From the NCBI RefSeq assembly GCF_900110865.1, contig NZ_FOFD01000003.1, forward strand, positions 1 through 64,000: a stretch of 64,000 nt of DNA, in the 5' to 3' direction. This document shows, piece after piece, positions 44,423 to 54,021 of the stretch. The position numbers and the translations under genes are program-made. Within the stretch, counting starts at the first letter, position 1; each line of letters starts with the position of its first letter. This DNA comes from Natrinema salaciae. GTDB taxonomy: Archaea > Halobacteriota > Halobacteria > Halobacteriales > Natrialbaceae. The notes under the pieces are model-generated. The model saw only the letters and a list, made by a program, of their open reading frames with translations, had not been told where the DNA came from and did no database searches.

Positions 44423-45862
44423 ATGTCAATGACACAATCGGGAGCGGCCGCCGACGGACGAAATTCGTTCATCTACGTCGTCGCGGCGTTAGCAGCGCTC
44501 AACGGGTTACTATTCGGGTTCGACACCGGCGTCATCTCCGGTGCGATGTTGTACATCCGAAAGACGTTCGAACTGACGACGGTGTTGGGCTACTCGATGA
44601 ACGCCTCGGTCGTCGAGGGAATCGTCGTCAGCGGCGCGATGGTCGGCGCGATCGTCGGCGCGGCCCTCGGCGGTCGGCTCGCCGATCGGCTCGGTAGGCG
44701 ACGGCTCATCCTCGTCGGTGCCGTCATCTTCTTCGTGGGGTCGCTCATCATGGCGATCGCACCGACCGTCGAGATACTGATCGTCGGCCGAATCGTGGAC
44801 GGGGTCGGCGTAGGCTTCGCGTCGGTCGTCGGGCCGCTGTACATCTCGGAGATATCGCCGCCCGAGATCCGCGGCTCGCTGGTGTCGTTGAACCAGCTGA
44901 CGATCACCAGCGGCATCCTCATCGCCTATCTGGTGAACTACGCGTTTTCGGCCGGCGGCGAGTGGCGCTGGATGCTCGGCCTCGGAATGGTTCCCGCGGC
45001 CGTTCTGTTCGTTGGAATGCTGTTCATGCCGGAGAGTCCGCGGTGGCTCTACGAACAGGGACGCGAGGCGGACGCTCGCGAGGTACTGGCACGTACCCGC
45101 GTCGAGAGTCACGTCCAGAGCGAACTGCGCGAAATCAAAGAGACGATACACACCGAGTCCGGGACGCTCCGGGATCTGTTCGAACCGTGGGTGCGGCCGA
45201 TGCTGATCGTCGGCGTCGGACTGGCGGCGTTCCAGCAGGTCACCGGCATCAACACGGTCATGTACTACGCGCCGACGATCCTCGAGTCGACCGGCTTCGC
45301 GGACACCGCCTCAATCCTCGCGACCGTCGGGATCGGTGCCGTCAACGTCGCAATGACCGTCGTCGCAGTGGTGTTGATGGACCGTTCCGGCCGCCGTCCG
45401 TTGTTGCTCACTGGACTGGCCGGGATGACCGTCATGCTCGCCGTCCTCGGCTTCGTGTTCTACCTGCCCGGCCTCTCGGGTGCGATCGGCTGGGTCGCGA
45501 CCGGGAGTCTGATGCTGTACGTCGCGTTCTTCGCGATCGGGCTCGGCCCGGTCTTCTGGCTGCTGATCGCCGAGATCTACCCCATGGAGGTCCGCGGGAC
45601 GGCGATGGGCGTCGTCACCGTCGTCAACTGGGCCGGCAACCTGGTCGTCTCGCTGACCTTCCTCCGGCTGGTCGAGGGGATCGGCCAGACGGGAACGTTC
45701 TGGCTCTACGGCGCACTCTCGCTGCTCGCGCTGGTCTTTTGTTATCAGCTCGTCCCCGAAACGAAGGGACGGTCGCTCGAGGAGATCGAAGCCGATCTCC
45801 GCGAAACGGCGTTCGGCAGCGACACCAGCGACCGGTCTTCCGTCGTCGAGACGGACGATTAA
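44423..45862 (+). CDS. MFS sugar porter
   Basis: This 479-residue sugar:H+ symporter-type carrier has 12 helices. Family motifs are complete: GRLADRLGRRRLI (loop 2-3), the PESPRWLYEQGRE motif after helix 6, QQVTGINTVMYYAP in helix 7, DRSGRRPLLL (loop 8-9) and PETKGRSLEEIE after helix 12. ATG 44423 or the in-frame ATG 44429 could be the start; an AT-rich promoter (TTAACTACAATCAAAAATAA) lies just upstream. The sugar is unknown. Confidence 0.92.
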   Translation: MSMTQSGAAADGRNSFIYVVAALAALNGLLFGFDTGVISGAMLYIRKTFELTTVLGYSMNASVVEGIVVSGAMVGAIVGAALGGRLADRLGRRRLILVGAVIFFVGSLIMAIAPTVEILIVGRIVDGVGVGFASVVGPLYISEISPPEIRGSLVSLNQLTITSGILIAYLVNYAFSAGGEWRWMLGLGMVPAAVLFVGMLFMPESPRWLYEQGREADAREVLARTRVESHVQSELREIKETIHTESGTLRDLFEPWVRPMLIVGVGLAAFQQVTGINTVMYYAPTILESTGFADTASILATVGIGAVNVAMTVVAVVLMDRSGRRPLLLTGLAGMTVMLAVLGFVFYLPGLSGAIGWVATGSLMLYVAFFAIGLGPVFWLLIAEIYPMEVRGTAMGVVTVVNWAGNLVVSLTFLRLVEGIGQTGTFWLYGALSLLALVFCYQLVPETKGRSLEEIEADLRETAFGSDTSDRSSVVETDD

Positions 45863-45950
45863 CGGTCGAGACGGACACACTACTCCGGTTTCACCAGCTC
45901 GAATGGGGGCCCGAGGGTCGGCACGGGTCGCCGGACGGCGGTCAGAATCG

Positions 45951-46943
45951 TTACTGGTCGGTATCGATCAACCCGAAGTCGTATCCTGAATCGGTCGCGC
46001 GGGCGTTCTCGTAGACCACGCGGGCGGCCGCGACGTCCTGAATCGCGAGTCCGGTCGAGTCGAAGACCGTGATACCGGTCTCGTCGGTTCGACCGTCCGC
46101 CGCACCGACGACGAGTTCGCCGATCTCGCCGTGGATGTCCGCATCGGTCAGGACCCCCTCACCGTAGGGGACGTTGATCTCACCCGAGTGGGTACACTGC
46201 TCGTGGTCGTCGATGACGATCCGCGCCGACTGCAGGAGTTCGTCGCTCAGTTCGTGTTTCCCCTCCGCGTCGGCACCGATGGCGTTGACGTGCGTGTGCT
46301 CGCCGACGTCCTCGAGTCCGACGATCGGGTCCTCGACGGGCGTCACGGTCGAGAGCACGTCGCAGTTCCCGGCCGCCGCGATGGAACCGCTCCGGACGTC
46401 GAAGCGGCCCTCGTAGGCCGCCACGAACTCCTGGACGCGTTCCTCGTCGGGGTCCGAGACGACGACCTCCTCGATCGGCCGCACCTCGCTGATCGCATCG
46501 AGTTGCGTGTACGACTGGACGCCGGCCCCGACGATGCCGAGGCTCGAGGCGTCGTCGACGGCGAGGTAGTCGGTAGCGACCGCGGCCGCCGCACCGGTTC
46601 GTTTCATCGTGAGCGTCGTCCCGTCCATGATCGCGAGCGGGAATGCGGTCTCGGGATCGGAGTAGATCATCGTCCCCAGTACCGTCGGCAGGTCGTGCTT
46701 GGCGGGGTTGTCGGGGTGGACGTTGACCCACTTCAGCCCGGCCGCGTCCCACTCGTCGGTCTCGAGGTAGGCGGGCATCGACCGGAAGTCCCCGTTGTAC
46801 TGAGGCAGGTCGATGTAGGATTTCGCCGGCATTTGAGTGTCCCCGCGCTCGAAGGCCGCGAAGGCCTGTTCGACGGCCTCGATGACGTCGGCCAATCGTG
46901 CGAACTCGTCGACGTCATCGCTGTCTAACAGAAGCGTGTTCAT
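45951..46943 (-). CDS. Ornithine cyclodeaminase / alanine dehydrogenase family protein (copy 2)
   Basis: This 330-residue NAD(P) enzyme of the mu-crystallin family has substrate-pocket residues in KSYIDLPQYNGDFRSMPAYL and GLKWVNVHPDNPAKHDLPTV, the nucleotide motif SLGIVGAGVQSYTQLDA, and the late catalytic ITVFDSTGLAIQD. It matches archaeal alanine dehydrogenase and related enzymes more fully than the copy at 19222-20151, which is shorter and lacks the KWVNVHP-type segment. The physiological substrate is not determined. Confidence 0.9.
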   Translation of the reverse strand: MNTLLLDSDDVDEFARLADVIEAVEQAFAAFERGDTQMPAKSYIDLPQYNGDFRSMPAYLETDEWDAAGLKWVNVHPDNPAKHDLPTVLGTMIYSDPETAFPLAIMDGTTLTMKRTGAAAAVATDYLAVDDASSLGIVGAGVQSYTQLDAISEVRPIEEVVVSDPDEERVQEFVAAYEGRFDVRSGSIAAAGNCDVLSTVTPVEDPIVGLEDVGEHTHVNAIGADAEGKHELSDELLQSARIVIDDHEQCTHSGEINVPYGEGVLTDADIHGEIGELVVGAADGRTDETGITVFDSTGLAIQDVAAARVVYENARATDSGYDFGLIDTDQ

Positions 46944-47011
46944 ATCCGCGAATATTGCGGGAACCTACTTAATTCGTCAACATCCGGTTCCGAGAGCGAG
47001 GCCGCCCGCCG

Positions 47012-47788
47012 TCAGGCGCTCGCCCGGAACAGGACGACGCCGGTCCGGTACGATGCCAGTCGTTCCCGGTCCGCGGACTCGAACCGGAACGCGAACGCGT
47101 CCTCGAGGGCGGCCGGCGCGTCCGACAGCACGGTTCTGATCTCCCGACGACGGTCGGTCGGAACGTCCATGCGGTCGAGCCAGGCGTCGACCTCGAGTCG
47201 CCGACTCGTCTCGTGGACCGCATCGACCGTCAGTCCGGTTTCCGCGAGCCACCCGCGCCACCGGTCTCGGGAGTAGGTCTCGACGTGTCCCGGATCGCGA
47301 AGCCGCTCGAGTCGATTGACGTACGCCGCGAGCTCGGGGTCGGCCGGGACACAGAGGTCCTCGAGCGCGAGGACGCCGCCCGGCGCGAGAACCCGCTCGA
47401 CCTCGGCGAGGAACGCCGCCGGATCCGGAAAGTGGTGCGCGGCGAATCGGCACGTAACTGCGTCGAACCGATCCGACGCGAACGGCAGTCGCTCAGCGTC
47501 GACCACGACACCCTCGAGGCCGTCGTACACGTCCGTCGCCGTCCGCACCATCGCCGGGGAGAGATCAGCCGCGACGACCCTCGAGACATCCGTTTCGGCG
47601 AGCGAACCGGCGACGTGCCCCCCGCCAGTCGCCACGTCGAGCGCTCGCGTCGCGTCGCTACACCAGTCGACGAGTCGCTCGAGGTCGGCACCCTCCTTGA
47701 GGACGGCACCGTCCCGGTAGCCGTCCGCGGCGTCGCCGAAGGCGGTCGCGACGTCCCGTTTTCTGTCGGTGTCGTTCGTCACGGCCAC
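47012..47788 (-). CDS. Class I SAM-dependent methyltransferase (UbiE-like)
   Basis: This 258-residue protein has the SAM-binding motif I ALDVATGGGHVAGSLAE, the acidic end of strand 2 (VVAADLSPAMV), motif II VVVDAERLPFASDRFDAVTC and motif III VLAPGGVLALED. These are as in Methyltransf_11/UbiE enzymes acting on small molecules. The start is GTG 47788; the GTG at 47782 is an alternative closer to the leaderless distance. Substrate unknown. Confidence 0.88.
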   Translation of the reverse strand: MAVTNDTDRKRDVATAFGDAADGYRDGAVLKEGADLERLVDWCSDATRALDVATGGGHVAGSLAETDVSRVVAADLSPAMVRTATDVYDGLEGVVVDAERLPFASDRFDAVTCRFAAHHFPDPAAFLAEVERVLAPGGVLALEDLCVPADPELAAYVNRLERLRDPGHVETYSRDRWRGWLAETGLTVDAVHETSRRLEVDAWLDRMDVPTDRRREIRTVLSDAPAALEDAFAFRFESADRERLASYRTGVVLFRASA

Positions 47789-48114
47789 CTCTTGTATCGA
47801 AAAATACGTGAACGTTGGGGGCAGTTACGTGCGATCGTCGACTCGAGGCGGTCCCGACGGGAGCGAGACCGGTACTGGTGATACCGCTCGAGGGTCGAAG
47901 TGCGAGAACGGGTCGGGAGCGCCGACGAAAGAGTGGAAATGGGCCGACTCGACGGGATCGAGACGGGCTATTCGAAACGGTGGTACGGCACGAACGACGC
48001 CCTCGAGTCGCCTCTCGGCGAGCGAGCGGTTCGGAGAACCCGAGCGACGCCGTTCACCGAGCGCACGGCGCTCGGGCCGACGAGCGACCCGCGGGAGCGA
48101 GGAGTGCTTTTATA
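47789..48114. other. Intergenic region, no gene seen
   Basis: This stretch separates the methyltransferase start from the thermosome terminator. Near 47794-47806, on the minus strand, GTATTTTTCGATAC is the probable methyltransferase promoter. The rest is GC-rich, and the open frames present show no conserved features. Confidence 0.45.
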
Positions 48115-48163
48115 CTAAATTTTGCCGAGGGCCGCCTTCGGCGGCCCGTAGAGCAAAATTTAG
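48115..48163 (-). terminator. Large bipartite hairpin after the thermosome gene
   Basis: Outer 11-bp arms CTAAATTTTGC (48115-48125) and GCAAAATTTAG (48153-48163) are perfect. An inner 8-bp stem GGGCCGCC/GGCGGCCC (48129-48136, 48140-48147) has a 3-nt loop. The outer arm starts 3 nt after the thermosome stop codon. On the minus strand the GC stem is followed by AAAATTTAG, a modest U-run. Transcript 3'-end formation or mRNA stabilisation is inferred. Confidence 0.75.
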
Positions 48164-48165
48164 GC

Positions 48166-49845
48166 TTACATCATGCCGCCCATACCGCCGCCCATGCCGC
48201 CCATGCCGCCGCCCATGCCACCGGGGCCGCCGGCAGGCATGTCCTCGTCGTCGTCATCGTGGGAGACCGCGAGGTCGCCCGCGGCGATGACGTCGTCGAT
48301 GCGCAGCAGCATGACGGCCGCCTCGGTGGCGGACTCGATGGCCTGGGTCTTGACGCGGAGCGGCTCGTAGACGCCCTCGGCGTCCATGTCGATGACGTCG
48401 CCGGTGTAGGCGTCCAGTCCGGCGGCCGTGTCGCCGCCGTCGTGGGCGCTGCGGAGTTCGACCAGCGAGTCGATGGGGTCTAGCCCGGCGTTCTCGGCCA
48501 GCGTGCGCGGGATGACCTCGAGCGCGTCGGCGAATGCCTCGACGGCGAGCTGTTCGCGGCCGCCGACGGAGTCGGCGTAGTCGCGCAGCGCGAGCGAGAG
48601 GTCGATCTCGGGTGCGCCGCCACCGGCGAGGACTTTCCCGTCCTCGAGGGTCGTCCGCACCACGCCGAGGGAGTCCTCGATGGCGCGGTCGATCTCGTCG
48701 ATGACGTGCTCGGTGCCGCCGCGGAGGATCAGGGTGACGGCCTGCGCGTCGTCGACGTCCTCGACGAAGATGCGCTGGTCGCCGGCGATCTCCTTCTGGG
48801 CGACGCTGCCGGCCGCGCCCAGATCGTCCTCGGTCAGGTCGTCGACCGTCGAAACGGGCGAGGCACCGGTCGCACGAGCGAGCTGCGCCTGGTCGCTGGA
48901 CTTGACGCGGCGGACGGCGATGATGCCCTCCTGTGCGAGGTAGTGCTGGGCCATGTCGTCGATGCCGCCGTCGACGAAGACGACGTCAGCGCCGACGTCG
49001 GCGATCTGCTCGGCCATCTCGCGGAGCTGCTGTTCCTCCTGTTCGAGGAACTGCTCGAGCTGATCGGGATCGGTGACGTTGACCTCGGCGTCGATCTCGG
49101 TCTCCTTGATCTCGAGGTCGCCGTTGATGATCGCGACTTCGGCGTCCTCGGCAAAGTACGGCATGTTCTCGGAGACGCGCTCCTTGTCGACGATGACGCC
49201 CTCGACGAGCTCGGAGTTCTCGACCGAGCCGCCGACGACCTTCTCGACTTTGATGTTGTCCGTGTCGACGCCGTCGTCGTCGGCGACCGCGCGAACGGCC
49301 TCGACGACGAGTCCGGAGAGCAGGTCCTTGGCGTTCTCCGCGCCCTTGCCGGTCATCGCCGTCGCGGCGATCTGCTCGAGGACCTCGGTGTCGTCCTCGC
49401 TGACGTCGATGGCGATCTCCTCGAGCGCCGCGGTCGCTTCCTCGGCGGCCTCTCGGTACCCCTGCGCGAGGGTGGTCGCGTGGATGTCCTGGTCCAGCAG
49501 GTCCTCTGCCTGGCTGAGGAGTTCGCCGGCGACGACGACGGCGCTCGTGGTGCCGTCACCGACTTCCTCTTCCTGCGTCTCGGCAACTTCGACGATCATG
49601 TCGGCCGCGGGATGGTCGATCTCCATCTCCGAGAGCAGGGTGACACCGTCGTTCGTGACGATGACGTTGCCCGACGAGTCGACGAGCATCTTGTCCATCC
49701 CCTTGGGGCCGAGCGTCGTCCGAACCGACTCGGCGACGGCCTTCCCGGCCTGTACGTTCATCGACTGCGCGTCCTCCCCGGAGGTGCGCTGGCTGTCCTC
49801 CGAGAGTACGATAAGGGGCTGGTTGCCCATCTGCTGTTGAGCCAT
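48166..49845 (-). CDS. thsA: Thermosome subunit (group II chaperonin)
   Basis: This 559-residue ATP-dependent folding chamber subunit has nucleotide-site motifs [21 protein letters not shown] and [16 protein letters not shown], an apical helical-protrusion region in the middle, and [16 protein letters not shown] in the C-terminal equatorial part. The C-terminal tail is a run of GGM repeats projecting into the cavity. ATG 49845 (MAQQQMGNQ) is used, not the preceding GTG. Which of the haloarchaeal paralogues it is cannot be settled from one copy. Confidence 0.95.
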   Translation of the reverse strand: MAQQQMGNQPLIVLSEDSQRTSGEDAQSMNVQAGKAVAESVRTTLGPKGMDKMLVDSSGNVIVTNDGVTLLSEMEIDHPAADMIVEVAETQEEEVGDGTTSAVVVAGELLSQAEDLLDQDIHATTLAQGYREAAEEATAALEEIAIDVSEDDTEVLEQIAATAMTGKGAENAKDLLSGLVVEAVRAVADDDGVDTDNIKVEKVVGGSVENSELVEGVIVDKERVSENMPYFAEDAEVAIINGDLEIKETEIDAEVNVTDPDQLEQFLEQEEQQLREMAEQIADVGADVVFVDGGIDDMAQHYLAQEGIIAVRRVKSSDQAQLARATGASPVSTVDDLTEDDLGAAGSVAQKEIAGDQRIFVEDVDDAQAVTLILRGGTEHVIDEIDRAIEDSLGVVRTTLEDGKVLAGGGAPEIDLSLALRDYADSVGGREQLAVEAFADALEVIPRTLAENAGLDPIDSLVELRSAHDGGDTAAGLDAYTGDVIDMDAEGVYEPLRVKTQAIESATEAAVMLLRIDDVIAAGDLAVSHDDDDEDMPAGGPGGMGGGMGGMGGGMGGMM

Positions 49846-49870
49846 AGTCACTCGAAGGATTGATTGTGAT

Positions 49871-49880
49871 TCTATATAAG
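49871..49880 (-). promoter_or_regulatory. Thermosome promoter TATA box
   Basis: CTTATATAGA (minus strand, 49880-49871) has its centre about 31 nt before ATG 49845, with purine-rich GGGAAATA directly upstream as a BRE-like element. This is a strong, well-placed haloarchaeal core promoter. The remaining upstream sequence to 50112 contains a second TATATATG near 49955 of unknown use. Confidence 0.65.
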
Positions 49881-50112
49881 TATTTCCCTATCTAACGGAG
49901 AGGTGCGCTCGAGGTGGCCCCTGTCTTGCGTTTTCGATCCGATGGTCGATCGGGTATATATGATTGCACTGCGTGAGAAACGCCGAATAGACGGCGCATC
50001 GCTGGAGATTCTGGCGAGACGCGGAGAGCGATAGAAAAGCGGTTCGGACGACTGCCTCCCGCGAAGGGTATCGGAGAGCGGCGGACCGTGGACTCGAGGC
50101 CGTCGGTCGCGG

Positions 50113-50670
50113 TCAGGACTGGCCGCCGGGGAACCGGTGGTACTCCATGCCCTGATGTTTCATCTCGTTGTGCTTCTCCTCGAGGAAGGAGTAGACCGCG
50201 CCGTGGGGGGCCCCGTCGAGGAGCATCTCGGCGGCGCTGCGAACCGCGTCGACCTCCTGTGGCGCGCCGATGATCCCGAGCGTCGAGCCGTAGATGACGA
50301 CGTCGGCACCGGTCAACTCCTCCATGAGTTCGCGCGTCCGGCCGCCCTCGCCGATGAGCCGGCCCTTCTTGCGTTTCATGTCGTTCGTGTTCCGCGCGGC
50401 GGCGTCGATGTCGACGACGTCGAACAACATCATGTCGTCCTCGAGCAGCCGCAGCGCGTCCTCGGGCGCGAAGCCGCGGCCGATCGCGCGCACGATCTCG
50501 GGGCCTTTGAGGCCGAGCACGGGGTCGCCGACGGTTTCGACGGCGACGGAACCGTTCTCCGAGTCGATGTCGAGTCGCACTTCGGCCTCCGCCTCGATCT
50601 CGCGCATCGTCTCGCCCCCTTCACCGATGAGAACGCCGATGCGGTCCTGCGGAATCTTCACGTGCTGCAT
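50113..50670 (-). CDS. KH-domain protein (Pno1/Dim2-like ribosome-assembly factor)
   Basis: This 185-residue RNA-binding protein has two KH motifs: IPQDRIGVLIGEGGETMREI near the N-terminus and RKKGRLIGEGGRTRELMEEL at about 98-118, both with intact GxxG loops. The archaeal homologue of Pno1/Dim2 acts with the 16S rRNA 3' end in small-subunit maturation. ATG 50670 is about 29 nt after CTTAAC (minus), consistent with a leaderless mRNA. It is near RIO1 on the same strand, its usual partner, but trpS2 and a phosphodiesterase gene lie between. Confidence 0.9.
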   Translation of the reverse strand: MQHVKIPQDRIGVLIGEGGETMREIEAEAEVRLDIDSENGSVAVETVGDPVLGLKGPEIVRAIGRGFAPEDALRLLEDDMMLFDVVDIDAAARNTNDMKRKKGRLIGEGGRTRELMEELTGADVVIYGSTLGIIGAPQEVDAVRSAAEMLLDGAPHGAVYSFLEEKHNEMKHQGMEYHRFPGGQS

Positions 50671-50740
50671 ACTGCCCGGTACTGGCTGGGCGAGGTTAAG
50701 CGCTTGGTCCGCGAGCACCGGGTGAGTCGTGGCACCGACG

Positions 50741-50764
50741 GACGCGGACGCGGACGCGGACGCG
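50741..50764. repeat. Short tandem repeat (GACGCG)4
   Basis: Four perfect copies of GACGCG occur in the intergenic space between the KH-protein and phosphodiesterase genes. It is a simple microsatellite with no spacer structure. No function is apparent, and copy number may vary between strains. Confidence 0.7.
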
Positions 50765-50931
50765 GCCGTCTACAGCGGCGGCGGTGACCGACCGAAGTCG
50801 CGGCGGGACGGCTCTCGTTATACGTCACGCTCGAGCGTACTGCGGAGTATGACACCCGAACCGGTGTACGACATGGTCATGTGAACGTCGCTCCCGGCGG
50901 GATCGACCCGCCCGAGCGAGCGTCGGGTCGG

Positions 50932-51435
50932 CTACTCGAGAACGGAGCGAAACCGTACCGACTCGGTGCGCGTGTCGAGGATCGCCACGGTCCGGTCCGC
51001 CTCGGACTTCGCCAGGAAGTGCGCACCGGGATTGAGCACCGTCGTCCGACCGTCCTCCGAGAGTTCCCGCTCGTGGTGGTGGCCGTAACAGACGAAATCG
51101 TACGTCTCGCCCGCAGCGATCGCCTCGACCTCGGCCCGACTCTCCCCGTGGAGGGCCGCGATCGAGAGGCCGTCGAACTCGAGGTCGGCGAACCGACCGT
51201 GGAGCCGACTCTCGCCGCCCAGCGAGTCGAACGCGGCCTGCAGGTTCGCCGCGTCGCCGTCGTTGTTCCCGAGGACCCCGTGGAGTTCGAACTCGTCGAA
51301 GGAGGGAACGATCAGCGGCGCGACGAAGTCCCCGCAGTGGACGACGATTTCGACACCCTCCTCCCGAAAGATCTCGGTCGCGCGCTCGGTCGCCTCGGCG
51401 TTGTCGTGCGTATCTGAAACGATGCCAATGTTCAT
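50932..51435 (-). CDS. YfcE/MJ0936-type metallophosphoesterase
   Basis: This 167-residue phosphodiesterase of the calcineurin-like fold has a complete set of metal ligands: SDTHDN (motif I), HCGDFVAP (II), GNND (III), LHGES (IV) and CYGHHHER (V). Length is the minimal family size. It may act on cyclic or nucleotide diesters; the physiological substrate is not known. It follows trpS2 by 73 nt on the same strand. Confidence 0.92.
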   Translation of the reverse strand: MNIGIVSDTHDNAEATERATEIFREEGVEIVVHCGDFVAPLIVPSFDEFELHGVLGNNDGDAANLQAAFDSLGGESRLHGRFADLEFDGLSIAALHGESRAEVEAIAAGETYDFVCYGHHHERELSEDGRTTVLNPGAHFLAKSEADRTVAILDTRTESVRFRSVLE

Positions 51436-51508
51436 ACACGTTCCCGCGAGGGCGATCCACTAAGGCGTTCGGGGAACGCCGATTCGGGAGGACTGGGCGA
51501 TCGAACGG

Positions 51509-52726
51509 CTACCGCTCGAGCGGCGATGGGACGCCCGCTCGCTCGAGCGCCCGTCGCCGCTCCCGCTCGGGCAACCGGAAGGGCTCGAGTTCGGCCTCGA
51601 GCGACCCCAGTTCCCCGCGCCGGTGCTGGTGTTCCGAGAGGAACTCGGTAATCCGATCGATGGCGATCTCCTTCAACTCGCCGCTGAGGAGCTCGCCCGA
51701 TCGATAGTCGGCCGCGATGCGCTCGAGGGCGGCGTCGTCGGGTTCGAAGAAGTATCGGAGGTACTGGAAGGGAACGTCGACGGTCGGATCACCGCCGTTC
51801 TCGCGGTGATCCGCGAGGGTCGCCCGGCCACCGGTGTACGCGTGCGTTCGGATCGTCTCGGCGACCGTTTCGGGGTCCGCGGTGAGTTCGATCGACGGCG
51901 CGTCGCCGGAGGAACTCATCTTCCCCGGACCCTCGAGACTCGGGAGGAACCGACCGAGCAGTGCGCCCGGTTTTTCCACTGGAAGCGCCTCCCTCGCGGC
52001 GACGTCGCGACAGACGCGGACGTGCGGGTCCTGATCGACGGCGATGGGGACCAGCGTCGGCTGGCGGCCCGCAACGAGTTGCGGGAGCAGGAGGTGGGTC
52101 GCCTGCACGGCTGGATAAAACTGCAGACCGACGGTATCCTGATCGCCGTAAACGGCGTCGACCGTGGCCGGCGTGAGGTGCTTCGCGAGGCGAACCGCGA
52201 TCGGGTAGATCACGTCCGCGTCGGCGGTGTCGACGACGATTTGCGTCCGGTCGGGATCGAAACCGACGGCGAGGATGTCCCGCAGGTTGTCCCGCGTGTG
52301 CTCGCCGATGGCGTCGAACGACTGGTCCTTCGCGAGGAACTTCTCGTCGTCGGAGAGTGGGAGATACACCGTCGCTCCCGTCACCCGCTGGAACCGCTTC
52401 GCGAGGTACAGCGGGAGGACGTGCCCCAGATGCATCGGTCCCGAGGGGCCGCGACCGGTGACGATCGCGTGCGGATCGCCGGCCGCAGCGGCCTCGAGAT
52501 ACCGGTCGACGTCACGTCCCGCGTAGAACGTTCGGCGACGGAGCAGCGGGTGGTCGGGGAAGCGAGCGATCTGCCCGTCGGTCAGCGGATCGGCCCCGAA
52601 CCGCTCGAGGAGTTTCTCGTAGTCGATCTCCCCCTCGACGGCGGCGGGAGTGACGGTAAACTGGCCGGCGGACGGATTCGATTCGGTACGAGCGGTGCTG
52701 TCTGTGGGTTCGTTTGGCTCTGTCAT
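51509..52726 (-). CDS. Second tryptophanyl-tRNA synthetase-like protein
   Basis: This is a shorter TrpRS paralogue, 405 residues. The HIGH-equivalent is GPSGPMHLGHVLP (about 93-105) and the KMSKS-equivalent is GPGKMSSSGDAPSIE (269-273 KMSSS). IAVDQDPHVRVCRD matches the active-site sequence of the 526-residue TrpRS at 20710-22290. The C-terminal anticodon region (LKEIAIDRITEFLSEHQHRR) is present but the overall protein lacks about 120 residues. Two TrpRS genes are common in haloarchaea. Whether this one charges tRNA-Trp or has a specialised role is open. Confidence 0.88.
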   Translation of the reverse strand: MTEPNEPTDSTARTESNPSAGQFTVTPAAVEGEIDYEKLLERFGADPLTDGQIARFPDHPLLRRRTFYAGRDVDRYLEAAAAGDPHAIVTGRGPSGPMHLGHVLPLYLAKRFQRVTGATVYLPLSDDEKFLAKDQSFDAIGEHTRDNLRDILAVGFDPDRTQIVVDTADADVIYPIAVRLAKHLTPATVDAVYGDQDTVGLQFYPAVQATHLLLPQLVAGRQPTLVPIAVDQDPHVRVCRDVAAREALPVEKPGALLGRFLPSLEGPGKMSSSGDAPSIELTADPETVAETIRTHAYTGGRATLADHRENGGDPTVDVPFQYLRYFFEPDDAALERIAADYRSGELLSGELKEIAIDRITEFLSEHQHRRGELGSLEAELEPFRLPERERRRALERAGVPSPLER

Positions 52727-52950
52727 TTGTGTTGGTCGGGTGCAGCGGCGAGGGGACGATTCGGACGAAAACGAGCGGAGGGAGCATCCGTCGCCGCAGT
52801 CGACGGGTTAGGCCGCGTCGCCCGCCGCGACGACACTGTCCGCTCTCGAGGGGGCTTTCCAGCGCCACTGCCAACCGAGAGCGGCCGTCACTATCGCGTT
52901 CTTTTCAACCGACGGTAAAGAAGATGTCGGCGGGCTGTCGCCGCGTCGAA

Positions 52951-53826
52951 TCACTCCCGGGACGGATCCGGCTCCGGGCTCGTGACGAACTCGAGGAGGT
53001 CGTCCTCGGTCACCTCGAGCCCCTGCCGGGAGAAGAAGCCGGCGACGTTCCGGCAGTCCCGCTCCAGGAAACTGCGGCTGTTGGGGTGGTGCACCGTGAC
53101 GGCCTGCCCGAGGTCGATGACCACCAGTTGTCCCTCGGTCTCGTCGAAGACGACGTTGTACTCGCTCAGATCGCCGTGGATCAGGCCCGCCGAGTAGAGC
53201 CGGCGCATGTACTCGCGCATGACCTCGTAGGCGGTCCGTGGGTTCTCGATCTGGACCTCGCCGAGTCGCTTCGCGCGGCCGTCCTCGGTGCCGATGTACT
53301 CCATGACCAGGACGTTGCGCTCGGTGGCGATCGGTTCGGGAACGCGGACGCCCGCCACCTTCGCCCGTCGGAGGTTCGCCAGTTCCTTCTTCGTCCACGC
53401 GAGGACGACGTCTTTCTTCTTCCCGCCCAGCCCCTCGAATCGAGGGTCGCCCTCGAGGTACTCGCGCATCTGCTGGAAGTTCGAGGCGTTGATCCGGTAG
53501 ATCTTGACCGCGACCTCGCGGTCGTCGCCCAGCGCGTGATAGACGTTGGCCTCCTTGCCCGTCGAGAGCGGTCCCCCGAAGGCCTCGACGTGACCGTCCT
53601 GGACGAGCTTGTACAGCGCCGCGAAGGTCGCGTCGTCGAACACCGACTGCTCGACCTTGAACTGGTCGGCGTCCTTGATTCGCTCCTCGAACTGCTCGAA
53701 CTCGCGGTCGCGCTTGCGGGCGATCCGGTCCGCTTCCGTATCCGAAACGTCGATCTCCTCCCACTCGTCACCCGGCGTCTCCGCTTCGTCGAGGTCGACC
53801 AGCCCGAACTCCGTTCCCTGTCCCAT
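52951..53826 (-). CDS. rio1: RIO1-type serine protein kinase
   Basis: This 291-residue atypical kinase of small-subunit ribosome maturation has a P-loop GPLSTGKEANVYHALG, catalytic Lys in EVAVKIYR, catalytic loop LIHGDLSEYNVVFD and metal-binding IDLGQAV. The RIO1 signature YRINASNFQQMREYLEGDPRF is also present. An acidic N-terminal extension of about 60 residues precedes the kinase. ATG 53826 is about 30 nt after GTATTTACC on the minus strand, consistent with a leaderless mRNA. The KH protein at 50113-50670 is its expected functional partner. Confidence 0.95.
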   Translation of the reverse strand: MGQGTEFGLVDLDEAETPGDEWEEIDVSDTEADRIARKRDREFEQFEERIKDADQFKVEQSVFDDATFAALYKLVQDGHVEAFGGPLSTGKEANVYHALGDDREVAVKIYRINASNFQQMREYLEGDPRFEGLGGKKKDVVLAWTKKELANLRRAKVAGVRVPEPIATERNVLVMEYIGTEDGRAKRLGEVQIENPRTAYEVMREYMRRLYSAGLIHGDLSEYNVVFDETEGQLVVIDLGQAVTVHHPNSRSFLERDCRNVAGFFSRQGLEVTEDDLLEFVTSPEPDPSRE

Positions 53827-54021
53827 CTGTACGCGTCTACGGGTCGGGAGCGGGTAAATACTGGGTATCGTTCTCCCCTCGATCCACATCGACTCGGCCG
53901 GCGTCGCCCATCGCACCCGCTCGAGGGCGGCCCGCGCCACGCTTTTCTCGCTGTCCGTCGTAGCCGTGGCCATGAGTGGCTCGAACGAGTACCGGCACCA
54001 GGCGACGGTGGCGATCGACCG

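Noticed and set aside
50741-50764. GACGCG repeats as a CRISPR-like array
   Set aside because: They are a four-copy simple tandem repeat with no spacers and no cas genes in the window.
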